This document shows positions 50,601 through 64,000 of a DNA stretch of 64,000 nucleotides, piece by piece; the first letter of the stretch is position 1, and each line of letters starts with the position of its first letter. Source of the stretch: Anoplolepis gracilipes. Taxonomy: Eukaryota; Arthropoda; Insecta; Hymenoptera; Formicidae. The notes under the pieces were generated by a model. The model was not told where the DNA came from and did not search any database. It saw nothing but the letters and a program-made list of their open reading frames with translations. Where the stretch lies: the NCBI RefSeq assembly GCF_047496725.1, contig NC_132970.1, positions 2,853,001-2,917,000 on the forward strand, read 5' to 3'. A program made the position numbers and the translations under genes.

Positions 50601-53600
50601 ATTGCGAAGAGAACATCAACTTTCGAAAACGCCAGCCCAATATCGGCACTTGAGAAAACAGCTATTTGCTTTGCGGATATATGATGATACTTGATTATCG
50701 ACCGCAGTAAAGACACGAGAAGAGATAATGATGAAACATGCACGCATGCAAGGAATCCCATCGATCGGATATAGTCTTCCAATCATAGATCACATACTGA
50801 AGAATAATAAAAAGAGTTGTTTTAATAGCAAAGCCAGTTGATAGTTACAGAACTATCCATAAACATAGGATGTTGGCGAATTATATATTATTTTGAAGAT
50901 TCAAATAAATAACAATTTCTCTTTTATTCCTCTTTCGATATTTTTAACTAGACTGTACCTGAATAAAAATATATTTTATGATTTAATATTCCCGATATTT
51001 AATGTTGGGAGAATAAAAATGGAAACTATGTAACAAATAATCACACAAAATTTTCATAAAGGAAAAACTGACATTTCAAATTTATCATGAAGTTTTTGGT
51101 TGAAACAACTTCCGACATTTCTGAGATTTATTGTATACCCCGTGAAATAGTAAAAAGAAAAGAAGAAGGAAAGAGGGAGAGGGCTAGATAGCAAAAGAGA
51201 GAAAGATTGGCGGTTTGAAATAGACATCGTGCGCTGCCTCGCAGGTTGATATAAGTACTCGTCGTTTCCGCAGGATACGATCCGCAACATGTGAATAACC
51301 GTTATATGGCACGGTTCGCCACCACGTATCGGCCAACGTTCAATTATTTGAGAATCCCGGCGGCGAAATAATGGTACCCCATGAGTATGCGTCTACGCAG
51401 AACCCGTGCACCGATTCTTCGTCATTCCCACATAGCGATGTCTAATTATCCGTTGCAAGTCTCGTCGGGCTGCAATCGGCACCTCAAACTTGTCGGAATC
51501 CCAGAGGCGTAATCGAATAACATAGTACGAACGGATACGAAGGAACTCGCGAAACTATTTCAATCACGAGTGTAACAAAATTAACGTAACAAAAGTCAGA
51601 AAAAATAAGAAAGTATATTACTCAACTACTTATTATTATTAATTAATAAACAGATTTCAAACTTAATAGTAGCGACGTATACGAATCGAATGCTTGTTTA
51701 TGTAAAAAATATAATTTATTTAATCCTCATATTTTAATATATCATGATGTATATCACGTGGAATTAAATAATAATAATGGTATATTTGATACAAGTGATA
51801 GACAGGAATTTGATAAAATTGAATTATTATTATTATAGTAATGTGTAATGATGAAGTCATTATTATAGAAAATTTAAAGAAAGTTTTTAAGTCTTGCCTT
51901 GCGTTCGTTGACTATATTATATATATATATATATATCACACGATATCAATTATATATAAATTTATATCCTAGTATGCCTATATCCGTCAACTCATGCATG
52001 CCTTGATTATGCGACCATATGGAGAATTATCAAAGAATCTATAATATAGGAAACACAAATGTGTTTCCCATATATATAACCAGTAATTTTGGAACGTGAA
52101 ATATTCTGACCAAACAAATATCGATCATACGACATGATCATTATAGCTATAAGAAATAATATATCAAATGCTTTGTAACACAATATATATATATATATAT
52201 TCTTTGCAGCTGACGTTAAAATTATAACGAGTTTTGTTTGAAGATAATTAGGAACACTTTTCGACATTTTTATTACAGTGGCGGTTGAGTCGCTGTGAAA
52301 AATGAAGGCGTCAACGCGGTAGAGCAATATGGCGCAGAAAAATATTTCAAAACGGAGACGTTGGTATCAAAGAGCGTTTAAGACTGCTTAATTCTCTTCA
52401 GTCGGAGACGGTAACGGCAGCTGCGGCAGATACGCCGCGCAGAAAATGCTGACAACCCTTTACTAATGTTCGCAATTCCTTATTCCGTGGAGATCATTTA
52501 TAAAACGCCACGAGCTGCTTGTCCACCGAGATCTTGGGATAATTTGTTTGGAATTTGGTCTGGAGATTACAGAAAGTGTAACGCCTTGATTAATATCGTG
52601 GCGAGATTCGAGAGGTGAATCGAGGGACTGGATTATGAAGAGTCGCGAACATCGATTATGCACGCTTGATTTGACTGTCTCTTTGCTTTCTCCTCTCTTT
52701 TCTGTTCTTTTGTAATCATAATTCATTTCCATTGTCAAGCTACAATTAACACGGAAATTACGTTTTGCGCAGAAATTGAATTTTATTATTAAAAAACAAA
52801 AAAATTAGTTATATCTTTCTAACACGGAACGTATTCAAAAACATAGATATAGCTATTAAAATAATTTCTCTTACAAAGAGTACAGAAAATAATGGAGCTC
52901 GTACGTTAAAAACAGTGGAATTTCTCTTGCATTGGAAAATTACTGTAATTTTAATACAGATGATATATTATTTCATCGATATCCATTTAGAAGATCGTTT
53001 CGGTTTGCGATCTGCTCATAGACCCTCCTACGCAGCGTATACTTTATGATTCGGAAAATTGAAATTTTACTACGGTATAACATTACGGAAATGTGTTGCT
53101 ACATCTAAAAAATGTTATGATATTCACTGGACCATTAAATGTAGTATGAAGCAGGTCAATTAAGAGAATTTCCAATCTGCTTATTTTCACTACCTATATT
53201 TGATATAAAAAAGCTAACATTCTTGCTTCTCTCTACTGAATCTCAAATATTTTTTTATCTCGACAAAATATATATATAATAAAAATGTAACATATTTTGA
53301 TAAAATGTATAATAAAAATATATATTCTTATTTAAATAAAAAATTTAGATATTTTTGAAAGTAATTGTAGTTCAAAACATTTAGCACTTATTTTTGCCAT
53401 TTTTATTAAAATTGTAAAAGAGTAAAATTTTATGTGCATTTACTCTACATTATACTTTGTAACAAAAGTTCATAGATCTGATAACAATGACCGATTGTAA
53501 ATAGACGTCTGATTCGGAATTAATTTCGTGCCTCCAAGTTTCTTTATAAGCCGAATTTTCGGTAAATATGAAATACTTTACATCGCGACTTGTTATATCT

Positions 53601-56600
53601 TTGATTAAAAAAATTGCATAGAAATCAAGACAGTCTGTCAAAAAATTTATGACAAAGATAATCTTTTCGGTTTCAGATGAGTTAAATTTATAATTATTAA
53701 CAATAAATTGATACGTATATGTATATTACGAAAAAACAATCATAGAATTTTGATATTTTATTTTATAGTCGATTAAATTTATGAATTTTTCTACCTTTGT
53801 ACCTATACATTTTATTCAGGATTTCGATATCGCGGGTCAGATAACCGTCAAAAAAATGTCCTAAGCTTTTTCATAATAGCTTATTGTGTGGCAAATGTGG
53901 CCATGGCGAGGATTGCAGAATCGCCGCAAAAGCCGATACGAAAGAGAGCGAAATCGAACGAGCAAGACCATCTCATGGGCCGACTATTCCAGCGAGTATT
54001 GAAATATTTCCGATGGAATTCCCATAAAAGCGCGGTTGGGATACGAATGAATGAACGATTTACACCCTCCCGCCGCCGCCGGCGCCGCTGGGGATTCATA
54101 ATTCTTTCAGGAAACTTTTTACCGTCATTTCCCACCTGCCGATCGCCATTCTCCTGAAATAAAGACTATAGTGGCATGTTCGGGCTATTGTTTGCCGCTG
54201 TCGAAACATTTATCGATCGGTCGATATAGACAGGCGCGCTTCATTGACCTTTATCGCTCGTGCATCGGCGTCAAGTGTGTCCGTGCACCAATCTGCAGCA
54301 CGACGTTCCGTGTTTACGTTAGCGTCCGGCGATGGTTTGCGCGAAGCAATTTGTCAGCATGATGACAAGAGAGACGAGACGATGGCTGTGAGCGTCTCGT
54401 CGGATGCAAAGTTAGACTGACGGCTTCACGAAGTTGCAACTTTTCCGAACTGATGTTCTTCGAACGTTTTCTTTTTCTGTCGCGCGCGCAAAGAAGGTCC
54501 AGTTTCCGCGAGGTAACGAGAGAGTTCTCAGAAAAGACTCTCTCGTTAATTTATTCAAAACGTAATCGAGTTTCCGCGAACGAAGTTGGGTGACTTGTTA
54601 CATGGAAGTAGTTACGTCGAACGAAGTTTCTAGCCCAGATTCGTTCAGAGTTTTTACATTTCTCAAGACGTTGCTAGATGTTACGTTATAGAGCGCCCAT
54701 TTCTAGGAATAAATTTATAAAGCACGAATGCGAGATTGATGGCACATTAAGTCCATATTTTCACTGCACATTTAACTGCGTTATACTACAGCAATTACTC
54801 AAGTCGATTTTAAAAATACACATATACATGGAAGAAGTATACATATACATATTATGAAACTGTTATGCGTCTTGAAAGAGATCGTCGCTAAATATCTATA
54901 AATCGTTTTTACACGAATCGAAACGGCCACACATGACCATCATCAATTTATTTGACGGTACCAAGCAGAACCTTCGATTTTTATTGGATTCTGCGGTCTC
55001 GCTCGATAATTGTTTTAATCACCATCCGGCATCTGTCAGCGAAACAACTACGTGCGTGCCATGCCGGTGTGTAAACTGACGAATGGCGCGCATGGACTCC
55101 GATTACGATAATCGCGTTGATTGTTTACAGACCAAACTACGGATGGTAGAAATTAATTCGATTCGAAATCGGAGGGTCCTACAAATTGTGCGCGAACAAA
55201 AAATATTCGCGCGATCGTTAATCGAGCGAAATGCCCAGCGCCGTAAAATGAACGATAATGTAATCAGTATACGAAGATCGAACGAAAAATACGACCCGGT
55301 TTGTCGAATTGACGCGTCGTGTTTTGTAAAGATTGGAAATTCCAAGCGTAAAACGACTGATGCTTTTAATTATCGATTTATATACAGTACATTGAACATG
55401 GTAGGTGTGCCAATTTCATTCGTTCTTAAAATATTTTCAACATTACATTAGTTATTAAACAATTATCAGTACATTTAAGCCGAAATGTTTTTTTTTTTTT
55501 TTATTATGACTATTTCTTTTCTTGTAAAAAAAATCGTCAAAAGAATCGAAATCACGGAGATAAGTATTATAATTGCATATGAAACTGTACCTTAAACAAA
55601 AATCATATTTCGATATATACATGTAAAATGTTCGCTCGTCTGATTTCACCGAGAATATTCCCTTATTCGTCGACAAGTAATACTCTCATCACAAAAAGTC
55701 CGCGATGTAATTTTCCCGTATGATTTATGGCGGCTGTAATGACCGAACGAAGGTCACGATCCCGATGAGATCTTCTGGAATCGATCGGAGTCCGAGGTAA
55801 GCCGCGTATATACCCATACTTTCGGATTAAGATAAACCAAAAACTTTATTTCCCTGCGGGCCTAAATTATTCACTACAGCGTGCATCTCTCGCGAATTAG
55901 TTCAAAGAGAGCCTAAGGATCTCTTTGATGTATCGTTCAAACGCGAGTTAATCTCGGGAGCCCATTCAGTGGCGCAATTCTATCCGGCACGTTGGATCAA
56001 CGTGCGTTACATCTCGAACGTATACGCGCACAAAAGACTAACCTTGCCTTTAATGTCGTTGTAAATCATACGCGACGAGACCGAGATAAGTCTGCCTCGC
56101 TTACTCGTTAGCGCGCGTGTATGCTGCCGAAGAAAACATGTTGATGTCGAACGGAAGGACAACGTCTAGGACGACGTCTACTTCATTCTGAAATGTTTAG
56201 CCTTACAGCTTCAGGTACGTACCTGTATATTTCGCTACCGCTTACCTGTCTGACCAGTTTTTGTCGGCCAGGTCGGTTCATTGTGAGCCCCTGAGAGAGC
56301 AAACTAGCGCCGTGTTACCGTCGCCACTAGCTCGATGCTGACGAGACTAAATTCATCAAGCCCATCGAAGTTCTGATCGATAAACGATGGACAAAGTCGT
56401 TTACATTGACCGACGATATCTCGATCGAATCCTCGATAACTGTTAATAGTGAGTTAAGGTAAGGTGAGATCTCAAGGTTGGATATGATCGCCGTTGATTA
56501 TACTGAACGAAGACAGGAGAGGGGGAAACGAGAGATAATGCGCGACGCGCACGATTTCCGACTTACGTTACTTCGTACCAAACTGACTTTCACTTGTTGC

Positions 56601-58985
56601 TCTTGAGCAGTCTCGTCTCTCTCTCTCTCTCTCTCTTTCGGGGATCGCAAATACATTATTGTGATTATAACTTCGAATTTGATAAGATTACAATATTTCA
56701 TAATTCGTTTTTCGATATTTTTAGCATCTCGCATCATGCACATTTTGTTATTCTCGCTTTTATAACTTTGAGCTCATATTGCAATATGAGCAAAGTCTTC
56801 AATACAATTTTTGATGATTAATAAAACAAATTTGTAAGTTCGGCGGCAGAGGCGAGAGCAGCGTTTAAAGTATCATAAAGCAATTTGAAATATAATAAGC
56901 AGTTTTACTGTTAGAACTGCGAAAATGCAGACAGCGAAAATGAAATGTTACAGAATTGATAGCTGTCTTTTCATTCACATTTACATATATCGTGTGTATA
57001 TCTGCGTCCGTACACATCGGTGACTGGTAGATAATGGATGCTTAGAAGTTCATAGTTTCTAGTCGAGAAATATAGGGAAAGAAAGAGTGATTGAAGGACT
57101 GATTCTTGAATTTTTTCCCTTTTTTTGATCACTTTTCCATCTCTTAGAAATTCTGTCTGTTATTCTCGTGAACGAAAAGAATCCAGTAATATAAAAAAAA
57201 TAAGCCGGCATTATAGTCTTTAGATTGATCGTTGTCGGCATGAATAGGTTTGAAAAGGAGCATATTTAGTGGTCTTCTATTGTATATGTACTATTCAAAG
57301 AAAGATTAAGGAAAAATATGTCTTTAAAGAGAAAATGCGAGACAGTTGAATTAAAAGATATAAACAGAAAAATATACGATAAAAATATTAACAGTATTTT
57401 ATAATTAATGATACTCATTGCACAAAATTAGTACAAGCAACGTATTAAAAATTATAACTCAAATCAATAGTGGTATGTAAAAACTTTTATAAAATGCACG
57501 TGAGAGAAAAAATATATAATGAATACAATGAGGGTCTGTCTATTTTCTGCAATTCAAAATTTTCAAGGAAATAAAAATTTCATTATTCTCCGATGATAAA
57601 AATACCATGACTTTGCGCTGTAAAATGTAGCATCGTAAATCATTGAGAAATAAATTTCAAACTTGACGCGCAACTACATTAGAAAATTCTTAAACAGTGT
57701 TTGCGTCGCGCGTCATATTTAGAAAAATGGAGTTACGAGAAATTCTCATTAAGGCGACGATAAGTTTTGCAACATTAATGACGGGACGTCTTATGCATGT
57801 AAAGCCATTTAGTCGTAGCACGTAACGTCTCCGGCAGAGGGAGAAGAATAAAAGGAGGAACTGTGCAAAGAACTTAAAGATATTAAGATAAAATCAATAG
57901 AGAACTTAGTTTAGGAAGTGTTCGCGCGGGCAGCTTGAGAAAACTTCGCTCTTAATTAAGGTAATGGTGTCCGAGCACACAAACGCAACTGATTGCGAAG
58001 ACGAGATGCTGAGGACGGTGAACAGGGGGCCGATAGGACGAGAACTATGGCCGGGGTATGGAGCGGGGGGAAACAGAGAGAACTAAGGGATCTTCTGTTC
58101 GTGTCCCTTTCTGCGAGTTCCTGGTACATGGCCGGCTCCGTTAGCTTAGTCACTGGCAACTACCGGGGCAAACACAGGTCTGGCAGCGCGGTCGTGCGTT
58201 TGTCCGACTGTGGACGCAATTTAGCGTCGTCTAAAGCGGCACCTGCATCTTTGACACCGCGCGTAGATTTAAATGCTAACCCGACGACATAACTGTCGGC
58301 TTTCGTGAAATTCTCCTTCCGGTAATGCGGTAGGTTGAGCGTGACGCGAAAGACCGTTATACCGATGTGGATTTTTGCGGATGCAGGTGTAGATACGTAT
58401 GTAGCGTGCGGTTATGATTTACCGTACAAGCAAAATGTATACGAGTCAATTAGAGTGCATTTTCTGAAAATTTATGCTGCATAAACTATTCGTGTCATAA
58501 CGATACTCATTTCGCGCTTTCTCTCCCGCCCCACGGATATCTTGTTTAATATGTAGTTACGATTGTCGACGATCGCATTAAATCCTTGAATGAAAAGAGA
58601 TTGTTGTTTATATAAATATTTGGAAATCTCTTATGTGTGTCGTTTGTGTTTTAACGGCAAAATATTGCAAATGTTCATGGTAAATTTAAATGCAATTAAT
58701 GCGAAAACATCTTGAGCAAGTTTGAAAAACATTTTGCAGTATTTTTTCTAATACGTTATATTTCGATCGATGGGAACCTCGGTGCATTAAAAGCAGAACA
58801 AAGCATAAACCTTCGTACGCGTTGCATGCACGATTAACCATTGTTATTTACGCCTGATTACCGAAAAACAGTACAATGACCCTCTCACCGAGCAATTATT
58901 TATCGCTTTATGAAGCACTGGCGTTTGCTAAATGCATCGGCAATATTATCATGATGACTTTAATTTTCATATGTACTATCTATAA
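44220..58985. other. Long gene-free stretch with CpG islands
   Basis: Islands at about 45600-45900, 47150-47510, 49070-50560, 51300-51560, 53880-54700, 55050-55400, 55680-56480 and 57700-58400 are separated by AT-rich DNA. The 47.2 kb island is open in several frames on both strands, none recognised. A 122-codon charged + frame at 55083-55451 is also unrecognised. The overall pattern suggests distal regulatory DNA of the gene starting near 60.7 kb. Confidence 0.4.
47621..47651. repeat. (TA)n microsatellite
   Basis: Pure TA run followed by a short TG run. Similar TA runs occur at 6051-6071, 48880-48899, 51917-51936 and 52183-52200. Confidence 0.85.
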
Positions 58986-58988
58986 ATA

Positions 58989-59569
58989 AAAGGTGTCCCA
59001 TAAATAAGCCGACAAACTTTTATAATATATTCCAGAGGTCATTCAAAGTAAGAAAGTTTATGTACACTAACAGAGATTAATTCAGCCCAGTTACCGAGAT
59101 ATGAAAAATTTAATTCTTGTCAATAACATAAAATTCTGACCACGGTCTTCGGTCCCATCTCGCTCAAAATATTAGTTTCCGATTCAGATAAATCTAATGT
59201 ATTATCCTAAATATTTACTTGACATTGAAACATTGACGGTTAGATAGTGCTAAGGCTACCGCACATATATGTATAGTCACACATTGTTATTATACTACTA
59301 CAAATTTTTGAATACATTTATTGTGGTAAATTGTTTTAAAGTGTCAAGTAAAGTCACATTATTTTTAAAACATGTCTCGCTTCAGCTTCAGAGAATAATA
59401 TTCGTGTAAAAATTATAAATGTTTGATATTTTTTGTTTACTACAATATTAATAAAATTGTCTATATCTCGGTAACTGAGCCGAATAGATCTAACAAACTT
59501 TTTTGTTTACAATTAAAATGACTTCTAAAACATTCTAAAAATTTGTCGGTTTATTCGCGGGACACTCTG
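58989..59569. mobile_element. Non-autonomous TIR element with gtgtccc ends, about 580 bp
   Basis: The left end reads aaaggtgtcccataaataag; the right end, read in reverse complement, reads cagagtgtcccgcgaataaa. Similarity continues through ccgacaaa-tttt, gtcatt and cagttaccgagatat. TA dinucleotides flank both ends (58987-58988 and 59570-59571). The interior has no coding potential. Confidence 0.7.
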
Positions 59570-59574
59570 TATAA

Positions 59575-60485
59575 TAAATTGTTTAAAAAGATGACCAGTG
59601 GGATAAGATAATATTTGCTCGTGCATCCCCCAACGTTGTACGGAAATATGAGACATGCATCCATTATTCCGTTGCATAGCGCATTTGTTACCAGTCGTTG
59701 CACGTTGCGTAACATGTCTTGACAGATATAACAAGCATAAATGTAACATAAACTCGAATTTAAGTCTTCGTATAAAACTTTTTCTTTCTTTGATGGTCTA
59801 GATTTATTTTTTAAAATATTTCGATATAGCTTTTTTTGATGTTGTGTAAAATTTACTGCAAATGTTGCGCAAACTCTGATATAATTATAGTGCGCAATGA
59901 TTTATTTTACGAACTCTCTATTAAAACCTTTTTCGATTGCATCGAGCTGACAAAAACTCCTCGTCGACACATCGACACGGATTAATCGGTCGAGTATCCA
60001 TTCGCAACTAGTTATCAGCGCTTCCCTATTATCGCACGCCATCTCTCTTACCCTCTTTTTCTCTCTTTTCGGAGTTTTGTTGTGTGATTTCAACAAAACA
60101 CTTTGGATTTAAATTCCACACCCATGTCCATTTTTCCGATTGCCTCCAATCGACAAATAGTAACATCGCGCCGGTCAGTGCGCGTGTGAAGAGAAACGAG
60201 AGAAGAAGCGCATGATATCCGAACTTGCGTGCATCATGCGCAACGGTCCATAACGCGGGTGGCTCGCTCGACAGAAGGGGGGGGAGGGAAGCAGCGGGAG
60301 GTGAAGGGAAATGGTGACGAGGGCACACGCGGTAACATGTTCGCGCCGGACTACAGTTGGAAAAGGGATCGGGTTGGTTGTGTGGACCGGTATAAGATCG
60401 TCCGTGGAGAGAAGGGATCGTCGCCGGCCGTAGAAGAGCGCGTCAGGCGGTCGGCAGGTGGGGAACGGGACACAGAGGGTAACGG
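59575..60485. other. Gene-free stretch upstream of the 60.5 kb promoter
   Basis: AT-rich up to 59.9 kb, then increasingly GC-rich towards the promoter. No gene is supported. Confidence 0.5.
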
Positions 60486-60489
60486 ACTA

Positions 60490-60539
60490 TAGCGAAGAGC
60501 GGCATGGAGAGTGCTGAAGAAAGGGAATACAGAGCGAAT

Positions 60540-60582
<43 letters not shown>

Positions 60583-61150
60583 GGAATATATCGTGCGACG
60601 ATGTGAGAGCGAGCGAGAGAGAGAGAGAGAGAGAAACCGAGTGGGAGCGTGGATATGGCGGAGTGGGGGGGAGACTCGCCTTGTTCGGCGTCCGCGGTGG
60701 CGGCTGGCGGCGCCAGTTTCAGTTCGCCGCTCCGATGAGACGGACGTACGTTTACAGCGGTCGCTCGCTTCCACGTGGAGGCAGAGCTCCGAGCTGTGCT
60801 GTTGTCGATGTGTTTATTACCGCGCGCGTTACGCGTAATCGAGCGGCGACGTTGAAGCTATAATATTAACGATATCGGTCTCGGAGTTTTTTCCGAATCG
60901 CGGTGGATGTGTGAAAGTGAATTTTTCCGCGGCGGAAAGATCGCACCGTTTACGCATAACTTCAAAGTGCAGTGACACACGATTTCTTTGGCGAGCATCA
61001 GTGAGACTCGGTGGACGGTACGCGAGTGGAATTATACCAGGAATTTGGATTACTTGAAACACGATACATCGCGTGGCAGAGGGGGCTTGTGTCGTCATAG
61101 CATTGTGTGCGAGAGGACGGTCACCGTTGTGGGGATCGAAGCAGAACAAG
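60490..61150 (+). promoter_or_regulatory. Promoter region and 5'-UTR exon of a gene continuing beyond the window
   Basis: A GC- and CpG-rich block stands out from the AT-rich surroundings. It contains two GA-repeat runs (60539-60580 and 60614-60632), a TCAGT initiator at 60719-60723, and a consensus splice donor (AACAAG|GTCAGT) starting at 61151. No long ATG-started frame is visible before the donor, so the exon is probably untranslated. GA-repeats next to a start site are typical GAGA-factor binding DNA. The coding exons must lie to the right of 64 kb, since I find none in 61.2-64 kb. Confidence 0.45.
60539..60634. repeat. Two (GA)n runs in the 60.5 kb promoter region
   Basis: GA dinucleotides at 60539-60580 and 60612-60634 flank a short unique segment. 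They are possible GAGA-factor sites. Confidence 0.9.
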
Positions 61151-64000
61151 GTCAGTATCTTTGGTGCATTTCTTTCTTCCGCCAGACAAAGGCGCGTTCG
61201 ATTCCTGTGACGCGTCTGTTGTACATGGTACACCGGTCAACGGTGTGAAATAGATGCGAAACCGACGTAAAGTGAGAGGATAAATAGTTAGTATTCATAA
61301 ATTACGACAATCTGTGTGAATTACAAATACGGGATATGCATGTTGAGACGGGTATTATCGTGCCAAAATAACAGTTCACAATGGCCGGTCGATTTTTTGT
61401 CAATTATAATTTTTGCTTTTTTTCCTTTTATTTAATAAAATGCGTCCTTGAATAACAACTGAATCTCTTCGATCTTCATCGCGATATTTTACATTTAAGA
61501 GAAAACTGATGATGAAAAGCGATCGAGACAATGATCGATGAGAATTTCGGTTGAAAAGCTTCGATTATTCATGCGTCGGTATTATATTCGCAGCATAAAA
61601 TTGCTTTTAGCGAGCAAAATCGACGATCGTCCTGTCACGAAACATTTAAACAACGCGTTCGACGCGTGGTTTCGACGGAGCAAGTTTTCGGAGAAAATCT
61701 CGGCGCGTTGAATTTCGACGAAACGCTTTGAGTTTTTTTATTGCTCTTTCAAGAACTGTTTTTCGAGTTACAACCGCGCAAATTACATCGTATACTTTTT
61801 CCCAAATTAATTTTGTTACGAGAGAAAACTATTTTAACGAATTTATCTTCCACAAGTTTGAACATTTAAATGTAACGATTGCGAGTTTTAATATATATTA
61901 TTTTCGTTAAGATCATTAAATATAATTTTTGACATTTCGAAATGAATAGTGATTTGCGTTCGCAGCTTGATTTTCGTCACTTGAGTTTCTAGTGAAAACA
62001 GAAGAGTCAAAATATCGTTTGTTTTTATCTGAATTTGGTTAGCGCGAGCATGTTGATAAAAATTCGAATGTATATTTTTTTTACGATCTATTTTAATAGC
62101 GTTTGTACGCACAAATTTATTTACATCGTTTGACACAATTTATGTAACTCTACGCTTTTTACATCGAACAGGATGTATGCAATAAAAACACTATATTACA
62201 TTTAAATTATTACTCGCGGAAGTTACTACCTACATAAATTTTGATAAATTTTTTGTAATAGTCATAATACAAATAAAAAACGGTATGTAACATTGGTTTA
62301 TTGAAATAAAAATATAGAAATTTTCATGTATCGTGTAACTCAATATGTTTTATGTTTGATTTTAATATAAATAAACTTAAAATAATAACAAATAAACTAA
62401 ATAAAAAATAATAAAATAAAAGAATAATTATAAAAAATAAAATGAGAAAAATAATATAATAAAATAAATCATAGAATAAACTTGCTTCGTTTCTATAAAG
62501 CTTTGCACGTAAAACGAAGAACAAGAACACGCAAGCATTCTAAGTTTTTTCTCACATAGATTATATATTGTTTACACATAATGCGTGTAATCTATTTATC
62601 AATATACGCATTAAGTACATACCCAACACGACAAATAGCCGTGTAAGCATAATATAGTACTATCCGGCTTTAATATAAATACATAATGTTAACGCATTAT
62701 GTCGGATGATGGCTGTCTATTTTCGCTTTAGTAATTTCTTCGAATTCTTTTCCTAGAGTTTTAAAATCACCGAGTCTCGCGTACTACTTTTTGTACAAAG
62801 AAAATCTAATTTTTTCGCGGAAACGCGAGGCACAGCGATTAGGATATTCGATATAAGCTCGATGATATAAGCTTACTTTGGCTGTTACTAGCCCAATGTT
62901 TGTACATACATGTGTGTTCGTGCGTATTCGAGTATCGGGAATGCGTTCGTGTCTATGTGTATATCAACAAACCTTCGACGATGCCCGGCCTCTCATTCGT
63001 CGTTGCGCCGTATGTAGGTACACGGAGACTCGGCGTTTCATGGAAGGAGGGGATTCGGAGAAATTGTGCACTGAAGCGAAAATAAAAGATGCGAGGAGTC
63101 GTCGCGTTCTTCTTGCCTTTACCGAACGATCATACAATTTTACTTCGAAAACGCATCTATCTTCTTCTCATTGCAATGTTACGATAGCGAGATATCTTAA
63201 CGTATCGGAACAAATAACTGGAGGCTTTTGTATCTCTTATTCTTTTATTCATTTTTATTCGTAATTGTTTTATAACAATAATGATAAAATGAAAATACAT
63301 AAAAAGAACGGGGTGAATTTAATTTTGTGAAATAATTAATTTAAATGCGCGACCGTGAATGCATCGTTTTGTTCAATTTTTTATTAATGTTAATTACACG
63401 TAAATTTTGCCGCGACTATTAAATTGCTCCGTCGATTTTTTTGAATGACGAAAGCCTTCATGTATTTTGTTGCGAGGAAACGAGTTTGATGTTCAGTGAA
63501 AAACCAGTTCTTTCTTCAATTTGTCCTTGACAGGCAAAACTGGAATGGATTTTATCGAAAAATTTACAGATTTTTATCTTGATAAGCATATGTGTGCTTT
63601 TAATATCGCCTATATTATCTTTTTATTTTTTTTATATTATACATATTGTATCTATCTATATTATATATTTATTTTACAAAGAATTTTAACCAGAATATCG
63701 TTACGTGTACGCAACGTAAACTGATAATTATGAGAATTGATATTAGAAAAATAGATGATTCGTTTTTCTTTCCGGGTTTAATCTCGGTATTTATTAAAAA
63801 ATATTTCGTAATATCTGTAAACGAAATCGTAATATATTATAGTCTACCGATATGTTGTATATCGCTTCCCTGTGTGGCAAAATGTAGCAGATGCGCGCGG
63901 TAACCGTTGTAACAAAGTAACAAAGTAAGCAGTTCGAAGTAAAGTTTGCACGACGCTTTTCTAACGCCTTTGCAAGGGTTTGCTGCTATCAGCTGCTGAA
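61151..64000. other. Probable first intron of the gene starting near 60.7 kb
   Basis: AT-rich DNA after the donor at 61151, with a GC-richer patch at 62880-63110. The 128-codon + frame at 62878-63264 shows no motif. I see no coding exon. Confidence 0.45.

Noticed and set aside
53881..54157. Arg-rich frames on both strands
   Set aside because: They come from a CGCCGC-rich stretch. There is no splice context or family resemblance.
60988..61248. 86-codon frame crossing the donor at 61151
   Set aside because: It has no ATG start and runs over a consensus splice donor, so it is more likely untranslated leader plus intron.

Overview
The window looks like AT-rich insect DNA, most probably from a hymenopteran and perhaps an ant. 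This is inferred from three things: Ala/Ser/Gly silk-type secreted proteins, compact promoters with a TATA box and an arthropod TCAGT initiator, and many small terminal-inverted-repeat elements. There is no bacterial or viral gene content. Most of the 64 kb is intergenic or intronic, with AT-rich spacers alternating with small CpG-containing islands.

Two genes dominate, both on the + strand and about 19 kb apart. The first (15109-17332) has two exons and encodes a secreted protein of about 679 residues that is rich in Ser, Ala, Lys, Asp and Glu. It has a Gly/Asn-rich head and a 97-residue higher-order repeat. The second (36624-43007) is one uninterrupted frame of 2127 residues: a secreted, cysteine-free Ala/Ser/Arg/Asn/Gly repeat protein of roughly forty tandem units with a 105-residue higher-order repeat, followed by a basic and aromatic tail carrying a tetra-arginine processing site. 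Both genes have a 17-residue signal peptide ending Ala|Phe, a TATA box, a TCAGT initiator, a leader of about 21-27 nt, and runs in which every second residue is Ala (Ala-X-Ala-X). I read them as a co-regulated pair of silk, sericin or glue-type structural proteins. The exact product is inference.

Fragments of ordinary genes are also visible. They are a probable last coding exon on the - strand at 7.5-7.7 kb, with an open frame continuing past its stop codon; a probable first coding exon on the + strand at 27.96-28.22 kb with good splice sites and one possible second exon at 32.19 kb; and a promoter with a 5'-UTR exon at about 60.5-61.15 kb, with GA-repeats and a splice donor, whose coding part must lie beyond the window.

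Repeats are plentiful. There are five non-autonomous inverted-repeat elements (5.64, 9.32, 21.24, 43.50 and 58.99 kb), one of them inserted into a member of another repeat family. There is also a near-perfect 63-bp-arm palindrome next to a degenerate minisatellite at 6.2-6.6 kb, a decayed LINE-like tail at 2.95-3.2 kb, and many dinucleotide and trinucleotide microsatellites. I found no tRNA, rRNA or CRISPR array that I could support.
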